From assembly GCA_040768665.1 (NCBI GenBank), contig JAXGMN010000058.1, forward strand, positions 1-64,000: a DNA stretch of 64,000 nt. The letters run 5' to 3'. The DNA comes from JABWBD01 sp040768665. GTDB lineage: Bacteria; Planctomycetota; Planctomycetia; Pirellulales; Thermoguttaceae. Shown in pieces: positions 1 to 8,185 of this stretch (positions are counted from its first letter, which is position 1; every line of letters starts with the position of its first letter). Both the position numbers and the translations under genes were made by a program. The notes beneath the pieces are model-generated. The model saw only the letters and a program-made list of their open reading frames with translations, made no database searches and had not been told where the DNA came from.

Positions 1-1
1 T

Positions 2-1993
2 GCGGGTTTGCACCAGCGAGCGCCCGTGGCGGGCACAGAGATCGCCGTTCCCGCTGCACTGGCCGGCAAACCGCCGGCCCGCTGGGCGCATCCGCCCAGG
101 CAAATCGGGATCGTCGCTCCGCAGGCAACCGGACGGCCGGGTGTAAGGCACCAGCCGGACCCGATGCGCTTGGTCGCGGAGCTTGCCAGGCAGAAGTGGG
201 TTGAGGAGGCCGGGATCGAGTTGGTAACGCTGCGCGACGCCGCGAGTTTGCGGACGGCGCTGGCCCGGCCGCGGCAGTGGTTCGCCATGATCAACCTGAT
301 CGGCGAGGGTTTCCCGGCCGAGGGACCGGACCAGGCGAAGTCGATGCTCGAGGGCATTCGCGAGTACGTTCGCAACGGCGGGATCTGGTGGGAGGCCGGC
401 GGCGGTTACTCGTTCTATGCTGCACTGGTGCCCGCGGAGGAGATGTCGTTCCGTACGGCCAACCGGGATTTCTGCGACTTCGCCGCTCTCGATTCGGCCA
501 CCGGACGTTGGGCCCTGTTCGGCGTTCAATCGCCGGACGCCGTCTATGTGCCGGCGGAAGCCGAGATCTCCGCCACCGGCCCGGCCGCCGCGCGGGTCGG
601 CCGCTACCGGCACACGTTCCACGCACTGGCCAAGGCGGGCGAGTCGATCCGGCTGCCGCTGCAACAGATGGTCTTTGGCGAAGCGCATCGGAACGTCCTT
701 CGCGAGTATGCGCGGCGGAACGGCTTCACTCGCGGGCTTGCCGACAAGGCCGCGCCCCAAGTGGTCGAGGCGTTGAAGCGAAGCATCCTGCTGAAAGTCA
801 GCGCGAAGAACCTCAGAGAGTCGGCTCGCATCGCGGAGAATCTGCCGCTGCCGGTCCTGTTCCACATCGCCGACTACCTGAGGGGCGGATTCGACAAACA
901 ATATCCCGATCATCTGCCGCCCCGTCCTGAGGCCGGCACTCCCGAGGATCTGAAGCATCTGGTCGAAACTTGCCGGCGCAAAGGGCATCTCTTCATGCCC
1001 TACACGAATCCGACGTGGTGGTGCGTGAATCCCAAGGGGCCGACGTTTGAGAGAGAGGGTGAAGCACCCCTCTCGCGCGACCTGGAAGGCAATGTTTACC
1101 CCGAGAGCTATGGATTGGCGGTCACGCAAGGCTACACAATCTGTGCCTGGCACCCGGCTGTGCGGGCGGCCAACGATGTGATCTGCGAGCAGTTCACCCG
1201 CGAGTATCCAGTCGACGTATTGTTTCAGGACCAGGTCGGCGCGCGAGGGCATCGTTGGGATACCAATCCGGCGGCGCCGCACGCGGGGGCCTATCTCGAG
1301 GGCATTCACCGAATCGCCCGGCTCGATTCGGCCGCCGTTCCGCTTGGGACCGAGGATGGCCACGACCGATTGATCAATTGGGAAACCATGTTCTCGGGAT
1401 TGAGCTGGCCGTGGCTGCCAAACCGGCCATTCAAGTCGCGCGTGCTCTATGAAGATCTCTGGCCCGAGGGCTCCTGGAAGATCGAACCGCTCGCGCTCTT
1501 CCTCGCGCACGACAAGGTGCTGTTCTATCATCACGACCTGGGCGGGTTCGTACGCAACCGGCTCGACCTTTCCATCACGCTGGCGATGGGCTACGGGCTG
1601 AGTTGGTGGACGCACACCGCGACGCCGTCGGCGACAGAGACCGACTGGATCGAACGGTTGTGCCGCGTGCAGTCGGCGATCGGCCCGTGCCTGGCCGGCC
1701 GGCCGCTGGACGATTTCGAGTACCTTGCGCCGCGCGTGATCCGCAGCCGCTGGGGTGACCTGGAAGTCGTCGCCAATCTGACCGCCGACCCCTGGCCGTT
1801 GGACTCGGCCACCACGATCGCACCAGAAGGGTTTGTCGCACGATCGCCGGAAGTCGAGGCGGGGATCTACGCGCGGCGGAATGAGCAAGACTTCGGGACG
1901 GAGGGGGTGTGGATCATCCGGCAGGACGGAGTGGATGGCGGCTCCGAATGGTCGGCGGAGAGCGAGAACATGGGCCGGCAGGGAGCCAATTAA
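2..1993 (+). CDS. TIM-barrel glycoside-hydrolase-like protein, 5' partial (DUF6259-type?)
   Basis: The frame is open to the left edge of the window, so the N-terminus is probably missing; a TTG at 8 is only a formal start. The roughly 660 residues contain aromatic-rich segments typical of sugar-acting TIM barrels, such as GGIWWEAGGGYSFYAAL near residue 120 and FMPYTNPTWWCVNP near 330, with acidic residues in DVLFQDQVGARGH near 400 and PLGTEDGHD near 440. The overall pattern resembles the large uncharacterised glycosidase-like families (DUF6259 type) common in Planctomycetes; this is my recollection of the family, not a search result. No catalytic pair can be assigned with certainty. It ends just before a 10-bp-stem hairpin at 2007-2040 and is followed by other exported catabolic genes, which fits a polysaccharide-degradation role. 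Confidence 0.55.
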   Translation, partial: AGLHQRAPVAGTEIAVPAALAGKPPARWAHPPRQIGIVAPQATGRPGVRHQPDPMRLVAELARQKWVEEAGIELVTLRDAASLRTALARPRQWFAMINLIGEGFPAEGPDQAKSMLEGIREYVRNGGIWWEAGGGYSFYAALVPAEEMSFRTANRDFCDFAALDSATGRWALFGVQSPDAVYVPAEAEISATGPAAARVGRYRHTFHALAKAGESIRLPLQQMVFGEAHRNVLREYARRNGFTRGLADKAAPQVVEALKRSILLKVSAKNLRESARIAENLPLPVLFHIADYLRGGFDKQYPDHLPPRPEAGTPEDLKHLVETCRRKGHLFMPYTNPTWWCVNPKGPTFEREGEAPLSRDLEGNVYPESYGLAVTQGYTICAWHPAVRAANDVICEQFTREYPVDVLFQDQVGARGHRWDTNPAAPHAGAYLEGIHRIARLDSAAVPLGTEDGHDRLINWETMFSGLSWPWLPNRPFKSRVLYEDLWPEGSWKIEPLALFLAHDKVLFYHHDLGGFVRNRLDLSITLAMGYGLSWWTHTATPSATETDWIERLCRVQSAIGPCLAGRPLDDFEYLAPRVIRSRWGDLEVVANLTADPWPLDSATTIAPEGFVARSPEVEAGIYARRNEQDFGTEGVWIIRQDGVDGGSEWSAESENMGRQGAN

Positions 1994-2006
1994 TAGATGC
2001 CATCGC

Positions 2007-2040
2007 ATCAGCCCGGATCCTGGAGAGCAGCCGGGCTGAT
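2007..2040. terminator. Hairpin after the first gene
   Basis: A perfect 10-bp stem (atcagcccgg at 2007-2016, ccgggctgat at 2031-2040) encloses a 14-base loop, 14 bases after the stop codon. There is no U-tract, so it may be a transcript-stabilising hairpin rather than a true intrinsic terminator. The arms share the core agcccgg with the hairpins at 4461-4528 and 61096-61129, so it may belong to a small palindromic repeat family. Confidence 0.45.
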
Positions 2041-2163
2041 AACGGAATTCCCGTTCTCCGTTGCCGCCCCGTACGAAACTTCGCTTTCCCCGAGGGGTTG
2101 GATAGGATTGGAGTCTTATGATAACCTGATCCACAGCCACTCGACTGCTACGAGGAGCGACGT

Positions 2164-3339
2164 ATGATCCGCAGGACCGGTACGGTATTGGCGTTCATCT
2201 TGGCTTCGGCCGCTTTCGCGTGGGGGCAACCCGGCTCGAAGGCGCCTGCTCAGTCCGGGTTCTTTGAGCGATTGGATCGGGATCGCGATAACCGCCTCAC
2301 CCGTGAGGAGCTGCCCGAGCGGGCTGCAAGGATGTTCGACCGAATCGATACGAACCGGGACGGTTTCATCAGCCGAGAGGAATTCCGGGCGTCCCCTGCG
2401 GGTCAGAGGCCCGAGAAGACTCCCGCCGGCGGCCCGCGACAGCCTGACCTTAGCCGGATCCGAGAGCGGATCGACCTCCACTTGGATCTGCCCTACGCCG
2501 ATACGGAAAATCCGCGGCAACGGCTTGATCTGCTGCTGCCCAAGGAGCGATCTGGCGACGATCCGTTGCCGGTCGTGGTCTTCATTCACGGGGGCGGCTG
2601 GCAGAATGGCGACAAGCGCGGCGGCGTGGCCCGGCTGGCTCCCCTGGTGGCCGAAGGGAAGTTTGCCGGTGCGACGATCGGCTATCGGCTTACCGACGAG
2701 GCCTCCTGGCCGGCCCAGATCCACGACTGCAAGGCGGCCATCCGCTGGATCCGCGCTAACACGGAAAAGTACAACCTGGATCCGGATCGGATCGGCGTCT
2801 GGGGCACGTCGGCGGGCGGTCATTTGGTTGCGATGCTGGGCACCAGTGGCGGAGTCGAGGATCTGGAGGGAGATTCGGGTCCGTACGCCGCCACCAGCAG
2901 TCGCGTGCAGTGCGTCGTCGATTTCTATGGCCCCAGCGACATGCTGACCATGGGCGACCGGCCGGGCCGCGTCGACCACAACGCGCCGAATTCACCGGAG
3001 TCGAAACTGCTGGGCGGACCGGTGCAAGAGCGGAAAGGCGTGGCGCGGAGCGCGTCGCCGATCGAGTATGTTTCTCAAGATGATCCACCGTTCCTGATCA
3101 TGCACGGCACCGATGACCCGGTGGTTCCCTTTGATCAGTCGGTGCGGTTGGCCGAGCGGTTGCACGAGGCGGGCGTGCCAGCGACACTGGTGCGCGTAGA
3201 GGGCGCCGGCCACGGGTTCCCCGATACGGAGCCCATCGAGCGCGTGCGTGCCTTTCTCGATCGGTATCTACGCAATCAGGAGGTAGAGGTCTCGGATGAA
3301 CCCATCAAGCCTGCAGCCCGTCCAACCCGCACCCGTTGA
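2164..3339 (+). CDS. Secreted alpha/beta-hydrolase (esterase) with two EF-hands
   Basis: The ATG follows a good ribosome-binding site (gaggagcgacgt). Residues 1-21 form a Sec signal peptide ending near FAWGQ. Residues about 37-75 hold two canonical EF-hand loops, DRDRDNRLTREE and DTNRDGFISREE, so calcium binding is likely. The rest is an alpha/beta-hydrolase of the BD-FAE/esterase-lipase type: oxyanion-hole motif HGGGW near residue 142, nucleophile elbow GTSAGG near 213, acid in HGTDDPVVPF near 318 and the His in GAGHGF near 350. All triad positions are present, so it should be an active exported carboxylesterase, plausibly deacetylating polysaccharides (inferred from family and context). The next gene begins 44 bases before its stop, implying co-transcription. 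Confidence 0.85.
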   Translation: MIRRTGTVLAFILASAAFAWGQPGSKAPAQSGFFERLDRDRDNRLTREELPERAARMFDRIDTNRDGFISREEFRASPAGQRPEKTPAGGPRQPDLSRIRERIDLHLDLPYADTENPRQRLDLLLPKERSGDDPLPVVVFIHGGGWQNGDKRGGVARLAPLVAEGKFAGATIGYRLTDEASWPAQIHDCKAAIRWIRANTEKYNLDPDRIGVWGTSAGGHLVAMLGTSGGVEDLEGDSGPYAATSSRVQCVVDFYGPSDMLTMGDRPGRVDHNAPNSPESKLLGGPVQERKGVARSASPIEYVSQDDPPFLIMHGTDDPVVPFDQSVRLAERLHEAGVPATLVRVEGAGHGFPDTEPIERVRAFLDRYLRNQEVEVSDEPIKPAARPTRTR

Positions 3340-4417
3340 CCCCGCAATCGGTTCCAAGTGGCTGAACGCTTTCAGTACTCTGGCCGCTCTCGCCGTTCTG
3401 GCGTGTGCAGATTTCGTCCTGGCCGAGCCGCAAGACGCCGTGAGCGCGTCGCCGCCGGCGTGGCTCGTTCGGCCCGAGCAAACCGAGCCGCGCATTCTCC
3501 AATGGGCCGAGCGATTTCCGAAACTGGTTTCCCTGGACAAACAACCGACTTTGGGCGGCCACACGGCGTATGCGATCACCGTCGCCGAGTCGGATCCCAA
3601 TGCAAGAAAGAGTCGGCGTCTGATTTTTGCCCAGCCCCATGCTCACGAGCCCGCGGCAACTGCCGGCATGATGGATTTCCTCTGCCAACTCCTCGAGGGC
3701 AAGCACCTCGACGGCAGCCCGAGCGATCTTCAGCGCGAGCGGATCCTTGCCGAGGCATCGCTCACCTTCATTCCCGATGGCAATCCCGACGGACGCGCCA
3801 AGGCGCCGGAACCCTGGTGGGACGGCAGCCAACACACGAACGACGAGTTTATCGATCTGGCCTTCGGTCGAACCGCGGCCGGCAGACGATTCCCGCGGCA
3901 GGGTCGCTGGAGCACGCGAGAGCAGCAACCGGCGCTGCTCGGATTCGTCTACGAGCGGATCAGCGACCACGAGTACGTGGAACCCAATCGCGATCGCGCG
4001 TCGACCTATTTCAAGCTGCTTCTGCGGGCCCTGGATCGAGGCGACTGCTCGCTGGTCGTCGACATTCACCAGACGGAGTTCACCGGCACACCCTTCAACG
4101 CAATGATCATTCTGCCCTTTATGCAGAACGATCTGCCGGAGTCAATCCAGACCGCCAATGTGCAGGCGGCAACGACGATTCTGGATGCATGGCGCCGGAT
4201 GGGCGCTCGGCCCATTCCCGAAGCCAAACCGTTGGGGTACGGCGAGGACCAACTCCGCTACTTCCGCCAGTGCTACGGCGACATCTTTCCCTCCGTCCCC
4301 TTCGTGACGGTCGAAGTTCAGAACAACTCTCCCAAGACACCGCCGAAGGTGCAGCAGCAACTGGTCGAGGTCTCCATCCGGGCTGCAGTCCACAGCGTGC
4401 TTGCAAAGGAGAAATAG
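3296..4417 (+). CDS. M14-family metallocarboxypeptidase-like protein
   Basis: The start is supported by a strong ribosome-binding site (aggaggtagaggtctcgg) lying inside the preceding esterase gene, which it overlaps by 44 bases. An N-terminal hydrophobic stretch (AALAVLACADFVLA, residues 32-45) suggests export despite a long n-region. Motifs of the M14 zinc carboxypeptidase fold are visible: the zinc ligands HAHE near residue 116, an Asn-Pro-Asp-Gly segment near 158, the second zinc His in VDIHQTEF near 257, and a late Glu in VTVEVQNNS near 341 that may be the catalytic base. Its 373 residues fit a single catalytic domain. The role is probably cleavage of exogenous peptides or an amidated glycan; the substrate is unknown. 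Confidence 0.75.
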   Translation: MNPSSLQPVQPAPVDPAIGSKWLNAFSTLAALAVLACADFVLAEPQDAVSASPPAWLVRPEQTEPRILQWAERFPKLVSLDKQPTLGGHTAYAITVAESDPNARKSRRLIFAQPHAHEPAATAGMMDFLCQLLEGKHLDGSPSDLQRERILAEASLTFIPDGNPDGRAKAPEPWWDGSQHTNDEFIDLAFGRTAAGRRFPRQGRWSTREQQPALLGFVYERISDHEYVEPNRDRASTYFKLLLRALDRGDCSLVVDIHQTEFTGTPFNAMIILPFMQNDLPESIQTANVQAATTILDAWRRMGARPIPEAKPLGYGEDQLRYFRQCYGDIFPSVPFVTVEVQNNSPKTPPKVQQQLVEVSIRAAVHSVLAKEK

Positions 4418-4460
4418 CTGCAGGGCGTGTGCGAGGGGGCGGAGTTTTTTCGAGTCGATC

Positions 4461-4528
4461 GCAGCCCGGCTGCTGGCAAAGGGATTCCCGCTGCCCAAGC
4501 GGTCGCTCGATGTCAGCAGCCGGGCTGC
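4461..4528. repeat. Inverted repeat, 15-bp arms
   Basis: gcagcccggctgctg (4461-4475) is exactly complementary to cagcagccgggctgc (4514-4528), separated by 38 bases. It lies 44 bases after the carboxypeptidase-like gene in the 456-base gap to the cytochrome gene; the rest of that gap shows no gene. It may terminate transcription or be a copy of a palindromic repeat family (compare 2007-2040 and 61096-61129). Confidence 0.6.
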
Positions 4529-4873
4529 TTGATGTTCTGGCGGGTCGTTGAAACAAATCACTCTGCTTCGGCAAACCCCGTCGCGGCCGACTCGGAAAAA
4601 ATGCTCCCCGCCCGTTCACCCCGTTTTGCCGAAGTGTCCGGCCGGGGTGTGCTCTGCGAGTGGCTTTTGCTTGGCGCAGGCCATGGGTCTTGCAGTCCAC
4701 GCTAGTAAGCGCCGTGCCCGAACGTCTCGCCATGGCACCCGCGTTTGACCGCCGGTTGCCATCGATCCGCATCGGGTATACCGTTCCATCGTGTGTGATA
4801 TGGCTGAGGACGCGACTGAACGAATGCGGCAGTTCGAAGCAATTCGTCTCCCGCAGGCAAAGGAGGTACTATC

Positions 4874-6295
4874 ATGTCAAGGCCCGGATTCCACTCACCG
4901 CGACTTCTGGCAGCAGTGGCGGCAGCCGCTTTGGTAGCCAGCGGCATTGTCCTGGCGCAGGTGGGACAGGACGAACCGGTTGTCCCCAAGAGCAACACAT
5001 ACTTGCCGGTTGTGATCGACGAGAGCTTCGCGACGATCAAGCAGCGCGACGTGGCGGCGCAGCCGAAGTTCCAAGAGCGGCAGCAGCAATTGCTCGAGTC
5101 GCGCTATGATCTGGCCGACAAGCCGTCCGACATTAAGATGTCAGGCGGCCGGAAAGTGGTGCAGCAGGGCGTGCGTGTGAAGCTGGCGGAGGGGGTTACC
5201 TGGGAGTCGCTGGCCAAAATGTCGCCGGAGGAGATCAAAGAAAAGGACCTTTTCCCCATGGGCTTCCGGCCCCTGCCGCACGCGAAACACTCTGCCGGCG
5301 GACAGGTGTTTCCCCAGGACCAGATCGACAGGATCAAGGAGCTCGAACAGCGCGATCTCGCGCGTTTCGACATCAAGTTCGACCTGCCCGACCACTTGAC
5401 GCCCGAATTCCCACCCCCGATCTTCCTCACCAGCCGGCCCGACCTGGGCGATGTCTCGCAGGGCAAGCTGCTTTCGATCGACAACTACTACGACCTATTC
5501 AACGGCATCTTGACGCCGGTGCAGATGGAAGGACTGCGGCTATTGCTGACGCCCTTCCCGCAACAGCAGTTCAACCAGACGGAGGATCGCAAGTCGGACA
5601 GGCCGAGCCTGGGAGTCACGTGCCTCGACTGCCACGCGAACGGTCATACCAATGCGGCATTCCATCTCAACCCGGACACGCGACCTCAGACGCACCGCAT
5701 GCGTCTGGATACGGTGAGTCTCCGCGGCATGTTCAACCAGCAGATCCACGGCTCGAAGCGATCGCTCCGCTCGGTCGAGGATTTTACCGAGTTCGAGCAG
5801 CGGACGGCCTACTTCGACGGCGATCACGTGATTGCGGCCAAGAAGGGCGTAAACCTGCCGGACCGGGCCAGCCAGGTGGCGATGATGGCCCAGATGCAGA
5901 ACATGCTCGACTTCCCTCCGGCGCCGAAGCTCGACGAGTTGGGATTTCTCCGGAAGGAGAAGGCAACTGCGCAGGAGATGAAGGGGCAAGAGGTCTTCTT
6001 CGGCAAAGGCCGCTGCGCCGTCTGCCACAAGCCGCCGTTTTACCTCGACGACAAGATGCACGACTTGCATCTGGGCCGGTTCTACGAGCCGACGACGGTT
6101 AGCGACCACCACATGATCCCCGACGGGCCGATCAAGACTTTCACACTCCGCGGCATCAAGGATTCGCCCCCCTACCACCACGACGGACGGCTCCTGACGC
6201 TGGAAGACACCGTTGAATTCTTCAACCTTGTACTCCAGCTTCAGTTGAGCCAGGACGAGAAAGACTCGCTGGTCGCCTTCATGCGGTGCCTGTGA
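4874..6295 (+). CDS. Exported di-haem cytochrome c (peroxidase/MauG-like)
   Basis: The ATG has a strong ribosome-binding site (aaaggaggtactatc). Residues 1-29 are a Sec signal peptide ending LVASGIVLAQ, so haem attachment would occur outside the cytoplasm. Two CxxCH haem sites are present, CLDCH near residue 250 and CAVCH near 381, spaced as in the bacterial di-haem cytochrome c peroxidase/MauG superfamily. The C-terminal segment with FTLRGIKDSPPYHHDG near 435 matches the region around the second haem in these proteins. It is an electron-transfer or peroxidase-type enzyme; the substrate is unknown. No electron-transfer partner is adjacent, though an exported flavoprotein gene follows. Confidence 0.82.
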   Translation: MSRPGFHSPRLLAAVAAAALVASGIVLAQVGQDEPVVPKSNTYLPVVIDESFATIKQRDVAAQPKFQERQQQLLESRYDLADKPSDIKMSGGRKVVQQGVRVKLAEGVTWESLAKMSPEEIKEKDLFPMGFRPLPHAKHSAGGQVFPQDQIDRIKELEQRDLARFDIKFDLPDHLTPEFPPPIFLTSRPDLGDVSQGKLLSIDNYYDLFNGILTPVQMEGLRLLLTPFPQQQFNQTEDRKSDRPSLGVTCLDCHANGHTNAAFHLNPDTRPQTHRMRLDTVSLRGMFNQQIHGSKRSLRSVEDFTEFEQRTAYFDGDHVIAAKKGVNLPDRASQVAMMAQMQNMLDFPPAPKLDELGFLRKEKATAQEMKGQEVFFGKGRCAVCHKPPFYLDDKMHDLHLGRFYEPTTVSDHHMIPDGPIKTFTLRGIKDSPPYHHDGRLLTLEDTVEFFNLVLQLQLSQDEKDSLVAFMRCL

Positions 6296-6463
6296 CCAAA
6301 CCGCCTGGTGTGGTCGCGGAGTGGGCGGTTGCTGAAGTGCCGCGTCCGATTGGTTGTAGACGCGGAGGATCGTCTTATGCTAGGATCGGCGAATCCATTG
6401 CTGCCATTTTGAAGGCCGACAGCAATACGCCACGCAATCCCTGCTCGATGCGAGTCCACCGCC

Positions 6464-8065
6464 ATGCAACGCAGACAGTTCCTCACGACCATTGCAGCGG
6501 CCGTTGCCGGGGCAACTGAGATCGCGGGCCTCGCTCAAGGTGGCGACGCTCCCGCCGCCATGCCCGGAAAGCCGTGCGACACGTTTGTCTATGGTTCGAC
6601 GCCCGGAGGCATTGCGGCTGCCGTGGAAGCCGCCCGCCGAGGCGACCGAGTGGTGCTGGCTTGCCCCAAAACGAACCCTGGTGGAATGGCGGCCAGCGGC
6701 CTTTCGACGACCGATGCCGTGCGCCGACATCTGTTCGGGGGACTGGTGATCGAGTTCGTCGACGGCGTGCGCGATCGCTATCGCCAGATCCTCGGCGACA
6801 ACTCGGAGCAATGGAAGTTTGTCCATGACGGCTGGTACTACGAGCCGTCCGTGGCCGAACACGTGTTCCTCGCGATTCTCGCGAAAGAGGAAGACCGCTT
6901 GACCTGGCTGCCCGGCCACTGGCTCCGCAAAGCAGCCGTCGAGGGGAGCCGCGTCGTTTCGGTCGAGCTTGAAGGCCCAGGCGGCAAGATCAGTTCCTAC
7001 CGCGCTCGCACCTTCATCGACGGCACCTACGAAGGCGACCTCGCCGCCAGGGCAAAGGTTCCCTACCGGGTGGGGCGTGAAGGCCGCGACGAATACGGCG
7101 AATCGAAGGCCGGCATTCACTACATGAACTGGCGGACCGGCCAGCAGATTCTGACGGCCGACACGGGCGAACCCTCGATCGCCATTCAAGCCTTCTGCGC
7201 CCGCTCGATCTTTACCGATGACCCCGATCATCGCATCCCGATCGAAAAGCCCGTCACGTACGACGAGCACGTGCAGGATTACCTGCCGTTGGTCGACGAT
7301 TTCCGATCGGGGCGGCTGCGGCGATGGGGCTGGGGAACGGCGCTTGCGCGGCGCAAGTACCAGATGAACGGAAATATCGAGGGGCTGACCAGCCTGAACT
7401 GCCCGGGCGTCAACTGGGGCTACCCCGAAGCCGACCGGCACCACCGCCGGCGCCTCGACGATTTTCACCGCGACCACGCGGCGGGCCTGATCTGGTTCCT
7501 GCAGCACGATGAACATGTTCCTTCCGAAGTCCGCCAGCCCATGCAGCAGATCGGGCTGCACGACGAGGAGTTCGTCGACAACGGCCACTGGCCCTGGCAG
7601 CTCTATGTCCGCCAAGGGCGGCGGATCGAAGGCAGGGCGATCGTCACCCAGCACAGCTTCACGGTCGATCCCGCCACGGGCCGCACGCCGCGCGTGGACC
7701 AAACGATTGCCCTGGGCGAGCATTCTTTCGACGTGCACCCCTGCCACGATCGCCGTTTCGCCATCGACGGATTCATGGAGGGAGTGCTCTGGTATCCGAA
7801 GAAAGCCGCCGGTCCGGCCCAGCCCGGCGGGATTCCGTACGGTGCGATGCTGCCCAAGCAGATCGACAACCTGCTCGTGCCCGTTGCCATGTCGAGCACC
7901 CACGTGGCCATGTCCGTGCTCCGCATGGAACCGGTCTGGATGACCACGGGCCAGATCGCCGGCCTGGCCGCCGCGACCGCGCGTGAAAAGCGTTGCGATG
8001 TCGCCCAGCTCGATCCCACTTCGCTGCCGAAGATCTTGAATATTAAGACCGAGCCGGGGGACTAA
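6464..8065 (+). CDS. Tat-exported FAD-dependent oxidoreductase
   Basis: The N-terminus MQRRQFLTTIAAAVAGATE is a twin-arginine-type signal, so the protein is probably exported folded with cofactor. A dinucleotide-binding motif follows near residue 40 (VYGSTPGGIAAAVEAARRG), where Ser replaces the usual second Gly of the GGTPGG variant. The conserved block FIDGTYEGDLAARA near 185 and the C-terminal SSTHVAMSVLRMEPVWMTTG near 485 identify the FAD_oxidored family (PF12831-like) that is expanded in Planctomycetes. Substrates of this family are mostly unknown, with sugars or their derivatives suspected. Two relatives lie in this window at 40863-42545 and 61277-63583. Confidence 0.82.
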   Translation: MQRRQFLTTIAAAVAGATEIAGLAQGGDAPAAMPGKPCDTFVYGSTPGGIAAAVEAARRGDRVVLACPKTNPGGMAASGLSTTDAVRRHLFGGLVIEFVDGVRDRYRQILGDNSEQWKFVHDGWYYEPSVAEHVFLAILAKEEDRLTWLPGHWLRKAAVEGSRVVSVELEGPGGKISSYRARTFIDGTYEGDLAARAKVPYRVGREGRDEYGESKAGIHYMNWRTGQQILTADTGEPSIAIQAFCARSIFTDDPDHRIPIEKPVTYDEHVQDYLPLVDDFRSGRLRRWGWGTALARRKYQMNGNIEGLTSLNCPGVNWGYPEADRHHRRRLDDFHRDHAAGLIWFLQHDEHVPSEVRQPMQQIGLHDEEFVDNGHWPWQLYVRQGRRIEGRAIVTQHSFTVDPATGRTPRVDQTIALGEHSFDVHPCHDRRFAIDGFMEGVLWYPKKAAGPAQPGGIPYGAMLPKQIDNLLVPVAMSSTHVAMSVLRMEPVWMTTGQIAGLAAATAREKRCDVAQLDPTSLPKILNIKTEPGD

Positions 8066-8104
8066 GAGCCTGTCCCGAAACCGTCGGGGACTGGCTCATT
8101 TTGC
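8066..8104. repeat. Dispersed repeat, short copy
   Basis: Directly after the flavoprotein stop codon the sequence gagcctgtcccgaaacc runs into ggggactggctcattttgc. These are the outer and inner arms of the palindromic element seen complete at 34400-34500, so this is a half-length copy of the same family. Confidence 0.6.
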
Positions 8105-8185
8105 GTGTCGGATGTCCCGTTTTGCTGCCGCTTGATCGCACGTTTCGACGTCCTACGAGTTCTCCGGCGTCATCCGGCGCACCTT

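Noticed and set aside
6380..7903. 507-codon minus-strand frame across the flavoprotein gene
   Set aside because: Antisense shadow: no family motif, and the plus-strand frame has a Tat signal and FAD motifs.
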